A DNA stretch of 64,000 nucleotides from Pedobacter chinensis (GTDB lineage: Bacteria > Bacteroidota > Bacteroidia > Sphingobacteriales > Sphingobacteriaceae): the NCBI RefSeq assembly GCF_003339865.1, contig NZ_QPKV01000003.1, positions 744,001 to 808,000 on the forward strand, read 5' to 3'. The notes beneath the pieces were generated by a model. It had not been told where the DNA came from and ran no database searches. It worked only from the letters and a program-made list of their open reading frames with translations. Made by a program: the position numbers and the translations under genes. Below are positions 17,307 through 25,384 of the stretch, piece by piece (the stretch's first letter is position 1; the number at the start of each line of letters is the position of its first letter).

Positions 17307-17418
17307 GGATTAAAAATCCTTAGCTCTTAAGTCGGGATTATAAGTCCCGACTAGCATTGTTATAAATCCCGACTAGCATTGTTGGTCGTTTTGTTGGTCG
17401 GGATTTGTAATCCCGACC
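17307..17418. repeat. REP-type element, right flank of the RAYT gene
   Basis: This starts GGATTAAAAATCCTTAGCTC and then has AGTCGGGATTATAAGTCCCGACT, a duplicated TATAAATCCCGACTAGCATT segment, and the closing hairpin GGTCGGGATTTGTAATCCCGACC. It is a close, slightly longer copy of 16591-16677 in the same orientation. Confidence 0.85.
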
Positions 17419-17427
17419 TTTGATCCA

Positions 17428-18735
17428 TTAAGCGTCCAACAGATAACTTTTAAATCCTTCAAAATCCACGTCTAATTGGTCAGCATGTTTTGGTTTGCTT
17501 TCCAACGCGGTAACCTGATCAGGAATTTCAATTTTTGCGGCAATATCTTCCGGGAAAATATCAGGAAATTTGCAGGCATGTGCTGTAGATAAAAATACAG
17601 CAGCGCTTTCATCTTCCGGGTTTTCTTTCCTGAATTGCTCAATAGCTAAATATGCAATCGCAGTATGCGGACAAGCAACATAATCAAATTTAGCGTCAAT
17701 TTCTTTGATGCCTGCTAATGTTTCTTCATCATTGAAACGATAAGAAGTAACCACCTTTTTTAAAGCTTCCACATCGCCATTAAATAAATCCATAATGCGA
17801 ACCCAATTGCTGGGCGCACCAACATCCATGGCATTTGAATAAGTTTGAGTTGACGGTTTAGTTTCGTAAATCCCTGTTTCTAAGAAACGAGGAACGGTAT
17901 CATTCACATTGGTTGCTGCGATGAATTGCTTAACTGGTAAACCTAATTTGTAAGCGAGTAAACCTGCACCAATATTTCCAAAATTTCCACTTGGAACTGA
18001 AAAAATAACATCCTTAAAGCCTTTTTCTTTCAACTGTGCATAGGAGTTGAAATAATAAAAAGTTTGCGGAATTAATCTTGAAATATTAATGGAATTAGCA
18101 GAAGTTAAACGGAATTTTGCGTTCAGTTCGTCATCTGCAAAAGCTTGCTTCACTAAAGCCTGGCAATCATCGAATGTGCCTTTTACTTCAATCGCTCTGA
18201 TGTTTTGTCCGTTAGTGGTTAATTGCAGCTCCTGTATCGGACTTACCTTTCCCTCCGGATATAAAATGGTGACCCGGGTATTCGGAACACCTAAAAAGCC
18301 TAATGCTACAGCGCCGCCGGTATCACCAGAAGTTGCGACTAAAACATTTAACAACTGTTCGCCATCTTTCAGGAAATAAGCCATTACCCGGCTCATAAAG
18401 CGAGCGCCAAAATCCTTGAATGCTAAGGATGGCCCGTGGAAAAGTTCTAAAACAAAAGTTTTGTCATCAAGCTTTACAGCTGGTGCTTCAAAATTAATGG
18501 CATCTTCAATCAGTGCTTTCAAATCCTCAGCAGGGATTTCATCTTTTAATAAAGCTGAGGCTACTTTGTAAGCAATTTCAGGTAGAGAATATTTTTCAAT
18601 GTTTTCGATAAAATCAGCATCCAACTGAGGAATTTCTACGGGCATATACAAACCTCTATCCTGCGGCATGCTGTTAAAAACGGCTTCTTTAAAGGAAACA
18701 CGTAAATCTTTATTGTTGGTTGAATATAGTTTCAT
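17428..18735 (-). CDS. thrC: Threonine synthase
   Basis: ThrC converts O-phosphohomoserine to threonine with PLP, the last step of the pathway. The 435-residue protein has the PLP lysine in GPSLAFKDFGARFM (K107), the phosphate loop SGDTGGAVALGFLG, and NSINISRLIPQTFYYF. It belongs to the shorter bacterial ThrC type (YSTNNKDLRVSFKEAV at the N-terminus). It is the third gene of thrA-thrB-thrC on the minus strand, 82 bp from thrB with a heptad array in the gap, and ends just before the REP-type repeat. Expression should follow the attenuator upstream of thrA. Confidence 0.97.
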   Translation of the reverse strand: MKLYSTNNKDLRVSFKEAVFNSMPQDRGLYMPVEIPQLDADFIENIEKYSLPEIAYKVASALLKDEIPAEDLKALIEDAINFEAPAVKLDDKTFVLELFHGPSLAFKDFGARFMSRVMAYFLKDGEQLLNVLVATSGDTGGAVALGFLGVPNTRVTILYPEGKVSPIQELQLTTNGQNIRAIEVKGTFDDCQALVKQAFADDELNAKFRLTSANSINISRLIPQTFYYFNSYAQLKEKGFKDVIFSVPSGNFGNIGAGLLAYKLGLPVKQFIAATNVNDTVPRFLETGIYETKPSTQTYSNAMDVGAPSNWVRIMDLFNGDVEALKKVVTSYRFNDEETLAGIKEIDAKFDYVACPHTAIAYLAIEQFRKENPEDESAAVFLSTAHACKFPDIFPEDIAAKIEIPDQVTALESKPKHADQLDVDFEGFKSYLLDA

Positions 18736-18739
18736 TGGT

Positions 18740-18816
18740 GGTTTAAGGTTTAGGGTTTAAGGCTTAGGGTTTGGGCGCTTTAACCTTACGCCTTTTACCT
18801 TAAACCTTATGCCTTT
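18740..18816. repeat. Heptad inverted array between thrB and thrC
   Basis: Eleven 7-mers run in exact register from 18740: GGTTTAA, GGTTTAG, GGTTTAA, GGCTTAG, GGTTTGG, GCGCTTT, AACCTTA, CGCCTTT, TACCTTA, AACCTTA, TGCCTTT. The second half is roughly the reverse complement of the first, so the operon mRNA can fold into one stem here. This array uses GGT rather than AGT words. Confidence 0.85.
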
Positions 18817-18817
18817 C

Positions 18818-19813
18818 TTACATAACCCTCGGCCCTTCGGCGTTAACCGAAGAAACGTAGGCTTTGCTGTTAATATTAATTTTATGTAAATGTTGTTGCT
18901 GCGCTTTAGTGATTTTCTTAGCCGTTTCTTCATCTTTTGTTAAGGCAAAAACTGATGGACCGGAACCAGAAATTCCAAATCCTATCGCACCGTTTTCCAT
19001 GGCGATGGCTCTCATTTCTTCAAACCCCGGAATCAAGATGGAACGTGTTGGCTCTATCAAAACATCTTTCATACTGCGGCCGATGAGGTCAAAATCGTTC
19101 ATGAACAATCCGCTGACCAAGCCAGCAACATTTCCCCATTGGGTAACGGCATCTTTTAAAAACACCTTGCTGCGAATCATTTGGCGGGCATCTTTTGTTG
19201 GTACATCAACTTCAGGATAAACAATTGCCGCATACATTCCTACAGGTGTCGGTAGTGAAATTACATCAAGTGGTTCGTAACTTCTTACCAAAACAAAACC
19301 ACCTAAAATGGCTGGTGCAACATTATCGGCATGACCATAGCCGCAAGCCAATTCTTCACCTTTCATGGCAAAAGGAACCAATTCCTTTGCGGTCAATAAA
19401 TCGCCCATCAGTTTGTTAATGGCAAATAAACCCGCAACTGTACTGGCAGAACTGGAGCCCAAGCCACTACCAATTGGCATTTTTTTATGGAGCTCAATTT
19501 CAACTCCTACATCCAAACGATCAATGTGTTTCAGGTAGTGCTGAACGCTAGCACTTACTGTGTTTTTTGAAGCATCTAACGGTAGTTTACCATCATCGCC
19601 GGTAATGCTTTTGATCACTACTCCTGGTGTATCTGTTAAGCGCATTTCAACTTCATCACCAGGTTCGTTTACTGCAAAACCAAGTACATCGAAACCGCAA
19701 ACTACGTTAGCTACAGTGGCAGGAGCGAAAACCCTAACTTCTAACCCTCCGAATGGGGCTTTTGGCTTTTCAGGATTCAAAACTTCTTCTTTTGAATTTA
19801 TATTCTCTGACAT
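18818..19813 (-). CDS. thrB: Homoserine kinase
   Basis: ThrB phosphorylates homoserine with ATP. The 331-residue GHMP-family kinase has the ATP loop PIGSGLGSSSAS (113-124), an N-terminal APATVANVVCGFDVLGFAV motif, and the C-terminal GIGFGISGSGPSVFAL loop. The N-terminus carries ~22 extra residues (SENINSKEEVLNPEKPKA) before the conserved core; an internal start is possible, but no better ATG is evident. It lies between thrA (101-bp gap with two tandem hairpins) and thrC in one operon. Confidence 0.96.
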   Translation of the reverse strand: MSENINSKEEVLNPEKPKAPFGGLEVRVFAPATVANVVCGFDVLGFAVNEPGDEVEMRLTDTPGVVIKSITGDDGKLPLDASKNTVSASVQHYLKHIDRLDVGVEIELHKKMPIGSGLGSSSASTVAGLFAINKLMGDLLTAKELVPFAMKGEELACGYGHADNVAPAILGGFVLVRSYEPLDVISLPTPVGMYAAIVYPEVDVPTKDARQMIRSKVFLKDAVTQWGNVAGLVSGLFMNDFDLIGRSMKDVLIEPTRSILIPGFEEMRAIAMENGAIGFGISGSGPSVFALTKDEETAKKITKAQQQHLHKININSKAYVSSVNAEGPRVM

Positions 19814-19825
19814 TTTATTTTCTGT

Positions 19826-19890
19826 TTTTTCCAGGGTTGAAACCCCGGACTATACTGTTAATTTTTCCAGGGTCGAAACCCTGGGCTATA
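19826..19890. repeat. Two tandem hairpins between thrA and thrB
   Basis: CCAGGGTTGAAACCCCGG (19831-19848) and CCAGGGTCGAAACCCTGG (19867-19884) are near-identical hairpin units in a 36-base direct repeat, each flanked by TTTTT and CTATA. On the minus-strand transcript this is a double stem-loop in the thrA-thrB spacer. It could be a REP-type pair or affect the relative output of thrB; neither is shown. Confidence 0.75.
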
Positions 19891-19914
19891 GGTTCTCAAT
19901 TCCACTTTAGGGGA

Positions 19915-22365
19915 CTAGGGAGTTTGGCCAACATTTATAATATCTGCAAAAACACCTGCAGCGGTAACCTCAGCGCCTGCACCAGGACCTTTTACTACTA
20001 ACGGACGGGATTTATACCTGTCGGTAGTGAAAGATATAATGTTGTCACTTCCTGAAAGCATATAAAAAGGATGGTTGTCATCAACCATTTGCAAGCTGAT
20101 TTCTACATTGCCATTTTCGAGTTTGCCAATGTAACGTAAAACCTTTCCTTCATTGGCTGCCTGGTTTTTCAAGTCTTCAAAGTAGGCTGCGTTTTTCTGT
20201 AATTCAGCATAAAACTCTTCCACGGAAGTAGCATTTAAACAAGCTTCGGGTAAAATGTTATCAATTTTCACATCAGCCGCTTCTAATGGATAACCCGCAT
20301 CCCGGGCCAGAATCAGCATTTTGCGCATAAAATCTTTCCCGTTCAAATCATCACGTGGATCTGGTTCGGTATAACCCAATTCTTGCGCTTCTTTTACCGT
20401 TTCGTAAAAACCAGCGTTGCCTTTAAAGTTGTTGAAAATGTAAGAAATCGTTCCTGATAAAATTGCTTCGATACGGGCAACTTTATCACCACTCATCATC
20501 AACTCCCTTAGTGTACGGATGATTGGCAAACCCGCCCCTACATTGGTTTCGTAATAGAAATCTACGCCGAATTTGCGGGCGGTATCCTTAAACGATTTGT
20601 ATTGAGCGAAATCTGCAGAATTTCCTTTCTTGTTACAGGTAACCACAGAAATGCTGCTTTCAAAAATGCCCTGGTAAAACTCAATCGGAGATTCTGCCGC
20701 GGTATTATCTACAAATACACAATTCGGTAAGTTCAACGCTTTCATTCGCGCTACAAAACCAGCCAGATCTGCTTGTTCACCATCGGCATTTAACTCAGCT
20801 TCCCAATCTTCAAGCGACAATCCATCAGGATTGAAAATCATTTTCCGGGTATTGCTGATTCCGGCAACTTTAACCTGCAAATCGTTATTTGCTGCCAGGA
20901 AAGGCATTTGCTCTTTCAATTGGTTGAACAATGTTTTACCGATATTTCCGGTTCCTAAGCAGAAAATGTTCAAGGTGCGTTTCAAATCAGTAAAGAAAGC
21001 ATCATGAACCGCATTAACTGCTTTTGATAAATCAGATGCACTGATAATTACTGAAATATTATATTCTGATGAACCCTGTGCAATCGCCCTGACGTTAATA
21101 CCATTTCTACCCAAAGCGTTAAATAATCTTCCGCTCATGCCCGGTGTGTGTTTCATGTTTTCGCCAACAATAGCCAGAACTGCCAAATTGTTTTCAACTT
21201 CCGGAAGCTCCAGTTTTTTTGCATCCAGTTCCAGTTCAAATTCCTTTTTAATTAAAGCGATGGCTTGCGATGCATCAGTAGGTTTAACTGCAAAAGTGAT
21301 GCTGTGCTCCGACGATGATTGAGTAATCAACACCACGTTAATCTGCTCACGGGAAAGCAGAGAAAATAACCTGCCACTGAAACCAGCCTTGCCAACCATC
21401 CCACTACCGGTTAGGTTAATGATGCTGATGTGATCGATGGAAGAAATTCCTTTTATTGGTAAGCTCGATGCCCTTACATCGCTTTTTATATAAGTTCCTG
21501 CGAAATCAGGCTTGAAAGTATTTTTGATCACAATTGGAATTTTCTTCATGAAAGCTGGGATCATCGTTGGCGGATAAATCACTTTCGCTCCGAAATAACT
21601 CAACTCCATTGCCTCGGTATAGCTCAATTCAGGTAAAGAAAATGCCTTTTTAACGATCCGGGGATCGGCGGTCATCATGCCGTTCACATCAGTCCAGATT
21701 TGGATTTCCTCAGCATTCAATGCCGCGCCCCAAACCGCTGCGGTATAATCAGAACCACCACGACCTAAAGTTGTAACCCTGCCTGCCGCATTGCTCGCAA
21801 CAAAGCCTGTAACAAAAAGTACCTTGCTTTTATTTGTCTGATAGAAGTTGTTGATCAATATTTCTGTTAGTTTGGTGTCAACCTTTGCTTGTCCGAAATT
21901 ACTATCGGTTTTAATCAATTCAGAACCATTTACATATAACGCTTCGGCAAATTGTTGTGAGGCGATGTGTGCAATCATAAAGGTTGAACAACGTTCACCA
22001 TAGCTCAAAATCTGGTCTTTGGTTTGCAAACTTAGCTCACGCAGGTTGGTAACGGCCTGCAATAAATCTTCCAGTTCATTAAAGAAGATTTTTAGCCTGG
22101 TAAACACCGGGTTTTGTGCCGCCGCTGGTAAAAGCGAACGGATAACCGCAAAATGTTTGGCCTCAATTTCTTTTAAAGAGGTATCGTAATCTTCGCCACG
22201 TTCAGCACTTTCAGCCATGTCGGTTAGCAAATTGGTTACGCCACTCATTGCCGATAATACAACTACCGGATTGTGCTGTGATTTTTCTTTTGCCACTATG
22301 TTTAGCAGCGTTTTAATGTTCTCGGCCGAACCTACGGATGTGCCGCCGAATTTTAATACTTTCAT
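19915..22365 (-). CDS. thrA: Bifunctional aspartate kinase / homoserine dehydrogenase I
   Basis: The 816-residue protein fuses aspartokinase (from MKVLKFGGTSVGSAENI, with RGGSDYTAAVWGAAL), two ACT regions (about 310-460, GMVGKAGFSGRLFSLLS and HTPGMSGRLFNALGRNG) and NAD(P)-dependent homoserine dehydrogenase (from about 465: CLGTGNIGKT; ETNVGAGLPII; LSGTISYIFN). It catalyses the first and third steps from aspartate to threonine; in E. coli ThrA threonine inhibits through the ACT domains. Length matches E. coli (820). It is the first structural gene of the thr operon, preceded by a leader peptide and attenuator hairpin. Confidence 0.97.
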   Translation of the reverse strand: MKVLKFGGTSVGSAENIKTLLNIVAKEKSQHNPVVVLSAMSGVTNLLTDMAESAERGEDYDTSLKEIEAKHFAVIRSLLPAAAQNPVFTRLKIFFNELEDLLQAVTNLRELSLQTKDQILSYGERCSTFMIAHIASQQFAEALYVNGSELIKTDSNFGQAKVDTKLTEILINNFYQTNKSKVLFVTGFVASNAAGRVTTLGRGGSDYTAAVWGAALNAEEIQIWTDVNGMMTADPRIVKKAFSLPELSYTEAMELSYFGAKVIYPPTMIPAFMKKIPIVIKNTFKPDFAGTYIKSDVRASSLPIKGISSIDHISIINLTGSGMVGKAGFSGRLFSLLSREQINVVLITQSSSEHSITFAVKPTDASQAIALIKKEFELELDAKKLELPEVENNLAVLAIVGENMKHTPGMSGRLFNALGRNGINVRAIAQGSSEYNISVIISASDLSKAVNAVHDAFFTDLKRTLNIFCLGTGNIGKTLFNQLKEQMPFLAANNDLQVKVAGISNTRKMIFNPDGLSLEDWEAELNADGEQADLAGFVARMKALNLPNCVFVDNTAAESPIEFYQGIFESSISVVTCNKKGNSADFAQYKSFKDTARKFGVDFYYETNVGAGLPIIRTLRELMMSGDKVARIEAILSGTISYIFNNFKGNAGFYETVKEAQELGYTEPDPRDDLNGKDFMRKMLILARDAGYPLEAADVKIDNILPEACLNATSVEEFYAELQKNAAYFEDLKNQAANEGKVLRYIGKLENGNVEISLQMVDDNHPFYMLSGSDNIISFTTDRYKSRPLVVKGPGAGAEVTAAGVFADIINVGQTP

Positions 22366-22455
22366 TAGTTTATATGGTTTTAACTAAACTGGGTTCAAGA
22401 GCCTTTAAAAATTTAAAGATGGTCAGCTCTTGGGGCTTCATTTAGTTTGGGTTTA

Positions 22456-22488
22456 AAAAAAAAGCGTCCCGATTTGTATCGGGACGCT
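22456..22488 (-). terminator. Attenuator hairpin of the thr operon
   Basis: On the minus strand GCGTCCCGAT (22488-22479) pairs perfectly with ATCGGGACGC (22474-22465) around a 4-base loop and is followed by nine T (22464-22456): a strong intrinsic terminator within the leader, 90 bp before thrA. A competing pairing exists: CGGGGC at the end of the upstream leader peptide gene can pair with GTCCCG of the terminator's first strand, giving a possible antiterminator. Confidence 0.85.
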
Positions 22489-22523
22489 TTTTGTGTTTTT
22501 ATGTTATTTCAATCTACAACAAA

Positions 22524-22589
22524 TTAGCCCCGCTGGTTTATACCGGTGGTAATAATAATTGTTGTAATAATTGAAGTATTAAAAGTCAT
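22524..22589 (-). CDS. thrL: Threonine operon leader peptide (Thr/Ile-rich)
   Basis: An ATG at 22587-22589 opens a 21-codon frame ending TAA at 22524. Codons 7-15 read I-I-T-T-I-I-I-T-T, and the peptide holds six Thr and six Ile in all. This matches the logic of E. coli thrL, where the ribosome senses charged tRNA-Thr and tRNA-Ile. It lies just before the attenuator hairpin. Stalling in the ACC ACC codons would leave the downstream CAGCGGGGC free to pair with the terminator strand, whereas reading to the stop would mask it. The gene call is inference from codon content, position and RNA pairing. Confidence 0.8.
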   Translation of the reverse strand: MTFNTSIITTIIITTGINQRG

Positions 22590-22614
22590 ACTGTCTTGGT
22601 GTATTTTGTACACC

Positions 22615-22647
22615 GTAAAGTAGCAGATTATTTTTCTTAATTGCAAA
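22615..22647 (-). promoter_or_regulatory. Candidate thr operon promoter
   Basis: On the minus strand TTTG (22647-22644) is followed after 21 bases by TACTTTAC (22622-22615), a one-mismatch version of the TAnnTTTG -7 element. It is placed properly for transcription starting shortly before the leader peptide. Confidence 0.4.
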
Positions 22648-22856
22648 CAATTTTAAAATTTATTTGAAAAAATTTTAATAGAACGTTGAATCGGATGAAA
22701 TAGCCGTATTTATGAACCGAAAACCATTCCGGATAACATGGTTAGCTTACAACAAGGTGAATATAAATAAAGCACAATTTTTGCTTTCCAAATTACTCTC
22801 AATTTCTTCTGTCATTTTACCTTTTTCATTTTACAACCTTTTCCATTCCTAATTGA

Positions 22857-22864
22857 TACCTTTG
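22857..22864 (+). promoter_or_regulatory. Bacteroidota -7 element of rsgA
   Basis: TACCTTTG ends 8 bases before the ATG at 22873. The expected +1 is within about four bases of the start codon, predicting a leaderless or nearly leaderless mRNA. Confidence 0.6.
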
Positions 22865-22872
22865 TTCCAAAT

Positions 22873-23793
22873 ATGCAGGGCTTAGTTATTAAATCTACGG
22901 GAAGCTGGTACAGCGTTTTGGCCGACAACGGCGAACGTTATGATTGCCGTATTGTGGGTAAATTCAGAATTAAGGGCATTAAAACCACAAATCCAATTGC
23001 TGTTGGCGATCGCGTAAAATTTGATCTGGAATCTGGAAGTTCGCAAGGGATCATTCATGAATTGCTCCAGCGAAAAAATTACATCATTCGTAAATCAATT
23101 AACCTAAGTAAGCAAGCCCAAATTTTAGCAGCCAATTTAGATATGGCCATTTTGGTGGTTACATTGGCTTCGCCAAGAACCTCTTTAGGTTTTATCGACA
23201 GATTTTTAGTTACTGCCGAAGCATATGATGTGCCAGCGGTGTTGGTGTTTAACAAATTGGATTTATTCAGTAAAGAGGGATTGGAAATCCTTCAGGATTT
23301 TAAAGAGATCTATCAATCTATTGGTTATCCCTGCTACGAAGTTTCTGCTTTAAAAGGAATTAATATTTCAATTATACAAGAACTCATAACAGATAAAATC
23401 ACATTGATTTCTGGTCATTCTGGCGTTGGAAAATCAAGTTTAATTAATGCACTTTTACCCGACAGAGATTTAAGAACAGGACAAGTATCTGATTGGAGTG
23501 ATAAAGGGCAGCATACCACCACCTTTGCTGAAATGTTCGAGCTACCGCAAGGTGGATTTATTGTTGATACGCCCGGAATCAGGGAATTAGGTATAATTGA
23601 TATCGAAAAAGAAGAACTCGGGCATTTCTTTCCCGAAATTTTTAAAACTTCTCATGATTGCCGGTTTAATAATTGCAGGCATATTAACGAACCAGGATGT
23701 GCAGTTATGGAAGCTGTAAATGAAGGCGATATTGCCATTTCAAGATATGAAAGCTACCTGAGTATTTATCACGGCAACGATACAAGGCATTAA
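22873..23793 (+). CDS. rsgA: Small ribosomal subunit biogenesis GTPase RsgA
   Basis: RsgA (YjeQ) is a circularly permuted GTPase that helps late 30S maturation. The 306-residue protein has an OB fold (about 1-70), then the G motifs in permuted order: G4 NKLD (127-130), G1 GHSGVGKSS (181-189), G3 DTPG (232-235). It ends with a zinc-binding domain with C263, C268, H270 and C276. The N-terminus starts directly at the OB fold, supporting the chosen ATG. It is divergent from the thr operon and transcribed from its own promoter. Confidence 0.97.
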   Translation: MQGLVIKSTGSWYSVLADNGERYDCRIVGKFRIKGIKTTNPIAVGDRVKFDLESGSSQGIIHELLQRKNYIIRKSINLSKQAQILAANLDMAILVVTLASPRTSLGFIDRFLVTAEAYDVPAVLVFNKLDLFSKEGLEILQDFKEIYQSIGYPCYEVSALKGINISIIQELITDKITLISGHSGVGKSSLINALLPDRDLRTGQVSDWSDKGQHTTTFAEMFELPQGGFIVDTPGIRELGIIDIEKEELGHFFPEIFKTSHDCRFNNCRHINEPGCAVMEAVNEGDIAISRYESYLSIYHGNDTRH

Positions 23794-23889
23794 CCTCAAA
23801 CTCCTTGGAAGGGTAACGAGACATGTACAACTAAAAAGGTCAAACATTTTTGGCAATTTACAATTAACTATACAAAGGAGAATCCTTTC

Positions 23890-24855
23890 ATGGGATTTAG
23901 GGTTATGAAATTTAAACTAGGAGATTTTGTTCGTTTTGTTGATGAAAAACGTGAGGGTTATGTAACCAAAATCATTGATGCACAAACATTAGGTGTTACA
24001 GATGAGGATGGGTTCGAAATTCCGGTTGCCATCAGTAATTTAACTTCGGTGCACGGGCATGGTGCTGTTGCTGAAGAAGTAGATGAGCCCAAGCCGATTC
24101 AGGTAAATGTTCCTGGCCTCAATAAAATTGAAAACGGGATTTATTTAGCAGTTGCTAATGATAATAAAGCAGGTAACGTAGTTCACTTTTATTTACACAA
24201 TCAAACTCCGGGCACTTTATTAGTGGCTTTAAATACCGAGCGCAAGGATAAATATTCAGGCGCTTATCATGGCATGATAAACACTGATCTTTCCGCTTTG
24301 GTTTATTCGGCTTCACTGGCCGATTTAGATATTTGGCCACAGTTTTTGTTCCAGATATTGCTATTTAGCAATGCTGACGTTAAACCGCTGAACCCCTTGG
24401 TGATTCATAAGAAATTCAGAGCTAAAGATTTTAGTGGCGAACTGAAAGACTTGCCAAATTCGAAACAAAAAGGCTGGTTAATTCGCCTTGATGCACCAAC
24501 TCAACTGATTGATGCTCAAAAGTTAAAGGAGAGCTTTTTTAGGGGAGCCGATGAGAAAAAAACTGTAGATACCCCACCAAAAGAAGTGGATTTGCATATA
24601 GAGAAATTAAGAGATGACCATCATTTTTTAGCAGCTGATGAAATACTTCAAATTCAGCTAAATTATTTTCAGAAGACCATTGATGCTGCCGTAGTTCATC
24701 ATTTTGACAAAATGATATTTATTCACGGTTCAGGAAATGGAACACTTAGGGATAAAATTCACAAATTAATCAGCAAAAACCCCCACGTAAAGACCTATAT
24801 GGATGCAAGAAAAGAAAAATTCGGTTATGGTGCCACAGAAGTTGTGTTTAAATAA
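23890..24855 (+). CDS. DUF2027 and Smr domain protein
   Basis: The 321-residue protein has an N-terminal SH3-like/DUF2027 region (KLGDFVRFVDEKREGYVTKI; middle strands with YLAVANDN and GTLLVALNTERKDKYSGAYH) and a C-terminal Smr domain (about 232-321) with VDLHIEKL and the GSGNGTLRDKI loop. Smr domains are found in MutS2 and act as nicking nucleases or RNA-cleaving/ribosome-rescue factors. The start at 23890 has an AAAGGAG 9 bases upstream, unusual for Bacteroidota; the internal ATG at 23905 (MKFKLGDF) matches the usual family start better. It follows rsgA by 96 bp. Confidence 0.88.
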   Translation: MGFRVMKFKLGDFVRFVDEKREGYVTKIIDAQTLGVTDEDGFEIPVAISNLTSVHGHGAVAEEVDEPKPIQVNVPGLNKIENGIYLAVANDNKAGNVVHFYLHNQTPGTLLVALNTERKDKYSGAYHGMINTDLSALVYSASLADLDIWPQFLFQILLFSNADVKPLNPLVIHKKFRAKDFSGELKDLPNSKQKGWLIRLDAPTQLIDAQKLKESFFRGADEKKTVDTPPKEVDLHIEKLRDDHHFLAADEILQIQLNYFQKTIDAAVVHHFDKMIFIHGSGNGTLRDKIHKLISKNPHVKTYMDARKEKFGYGATEVVFK

Positions 24856-24958
24856 CAATTGAGTTTTATCCAAAATCTTATAAACGCTGATTAAAGACTC
24901 AATTTTTAAGTAAACGAAATCATTTGTTTTATATCTTTATAAAAAGACTGATAAATTT

Positions 24959-25384
24959 ATGAGAAGAATTTTGACTGTAATAATTGTAATGTTCGCCTTT
25001 GGAGTATTTGCCCAAACACCGAAAGACAAACAAGCCATACTCAACGTATTGGAGAAACAAAGAACAGCCTGGAATAAAGGTGACATTGAAGGCTTTATGC
25101 AAGGATACATAAATACAGATAGCTTGCTGTTTGTGGGTAAAAGCGGGCCAACTTACGGTTGGCAAAAAACATTAGATAATTATAAAAAAAGTTATCCAGG
25201 CAAAGCGGGAATGGGCTTTTTAACTTTTGGGATTAAAAAAGTGGATTTCTTAAATAAAGATGTGGCATTTGTGTTGGGCAGCTGGCATTTAAAACGGGAA
25301 AATGATGAGCCTCAGGGATATTTTACCTTGTTATTTAAAAAGATTAATGGAGAATGGAAAGTAATTGTTGATCATTCCAGCTAA
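24959..25384 (+). CDS. Exported SnoaL/NTF2-like (DUF4440-type) protein
   Basis: The 141-residue protein has a signal peptide (RRILTVIIVMFAFGVFAQ) and an NTF2-like cone fold typical of DUF4440/SnoaL-like proteins: an initial helix KQAILNVLEKQRTAWNKGDI, the strand-rich middle, and FTLLFKKINGEWKVIVDHSS at the end. Such domains bind small ligands or are enzymes, and no active site can be assigned. Its stop overlaps the convergent transporter gene by four bases. Confidence 0.82.
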   Translation: MRRILTVIIVMFAFGVFAQTPKDKQAILNVLEKQRTAWNKGDIEGFMQGYINTDSLLFVGKSGPTYGWQKTLDNYKKSYPGKAGMGFLTFGIKKVDFLNKDVAFVLGSWHLKRENDEPQGYFTLLFKKINGEWKVIVDHSS

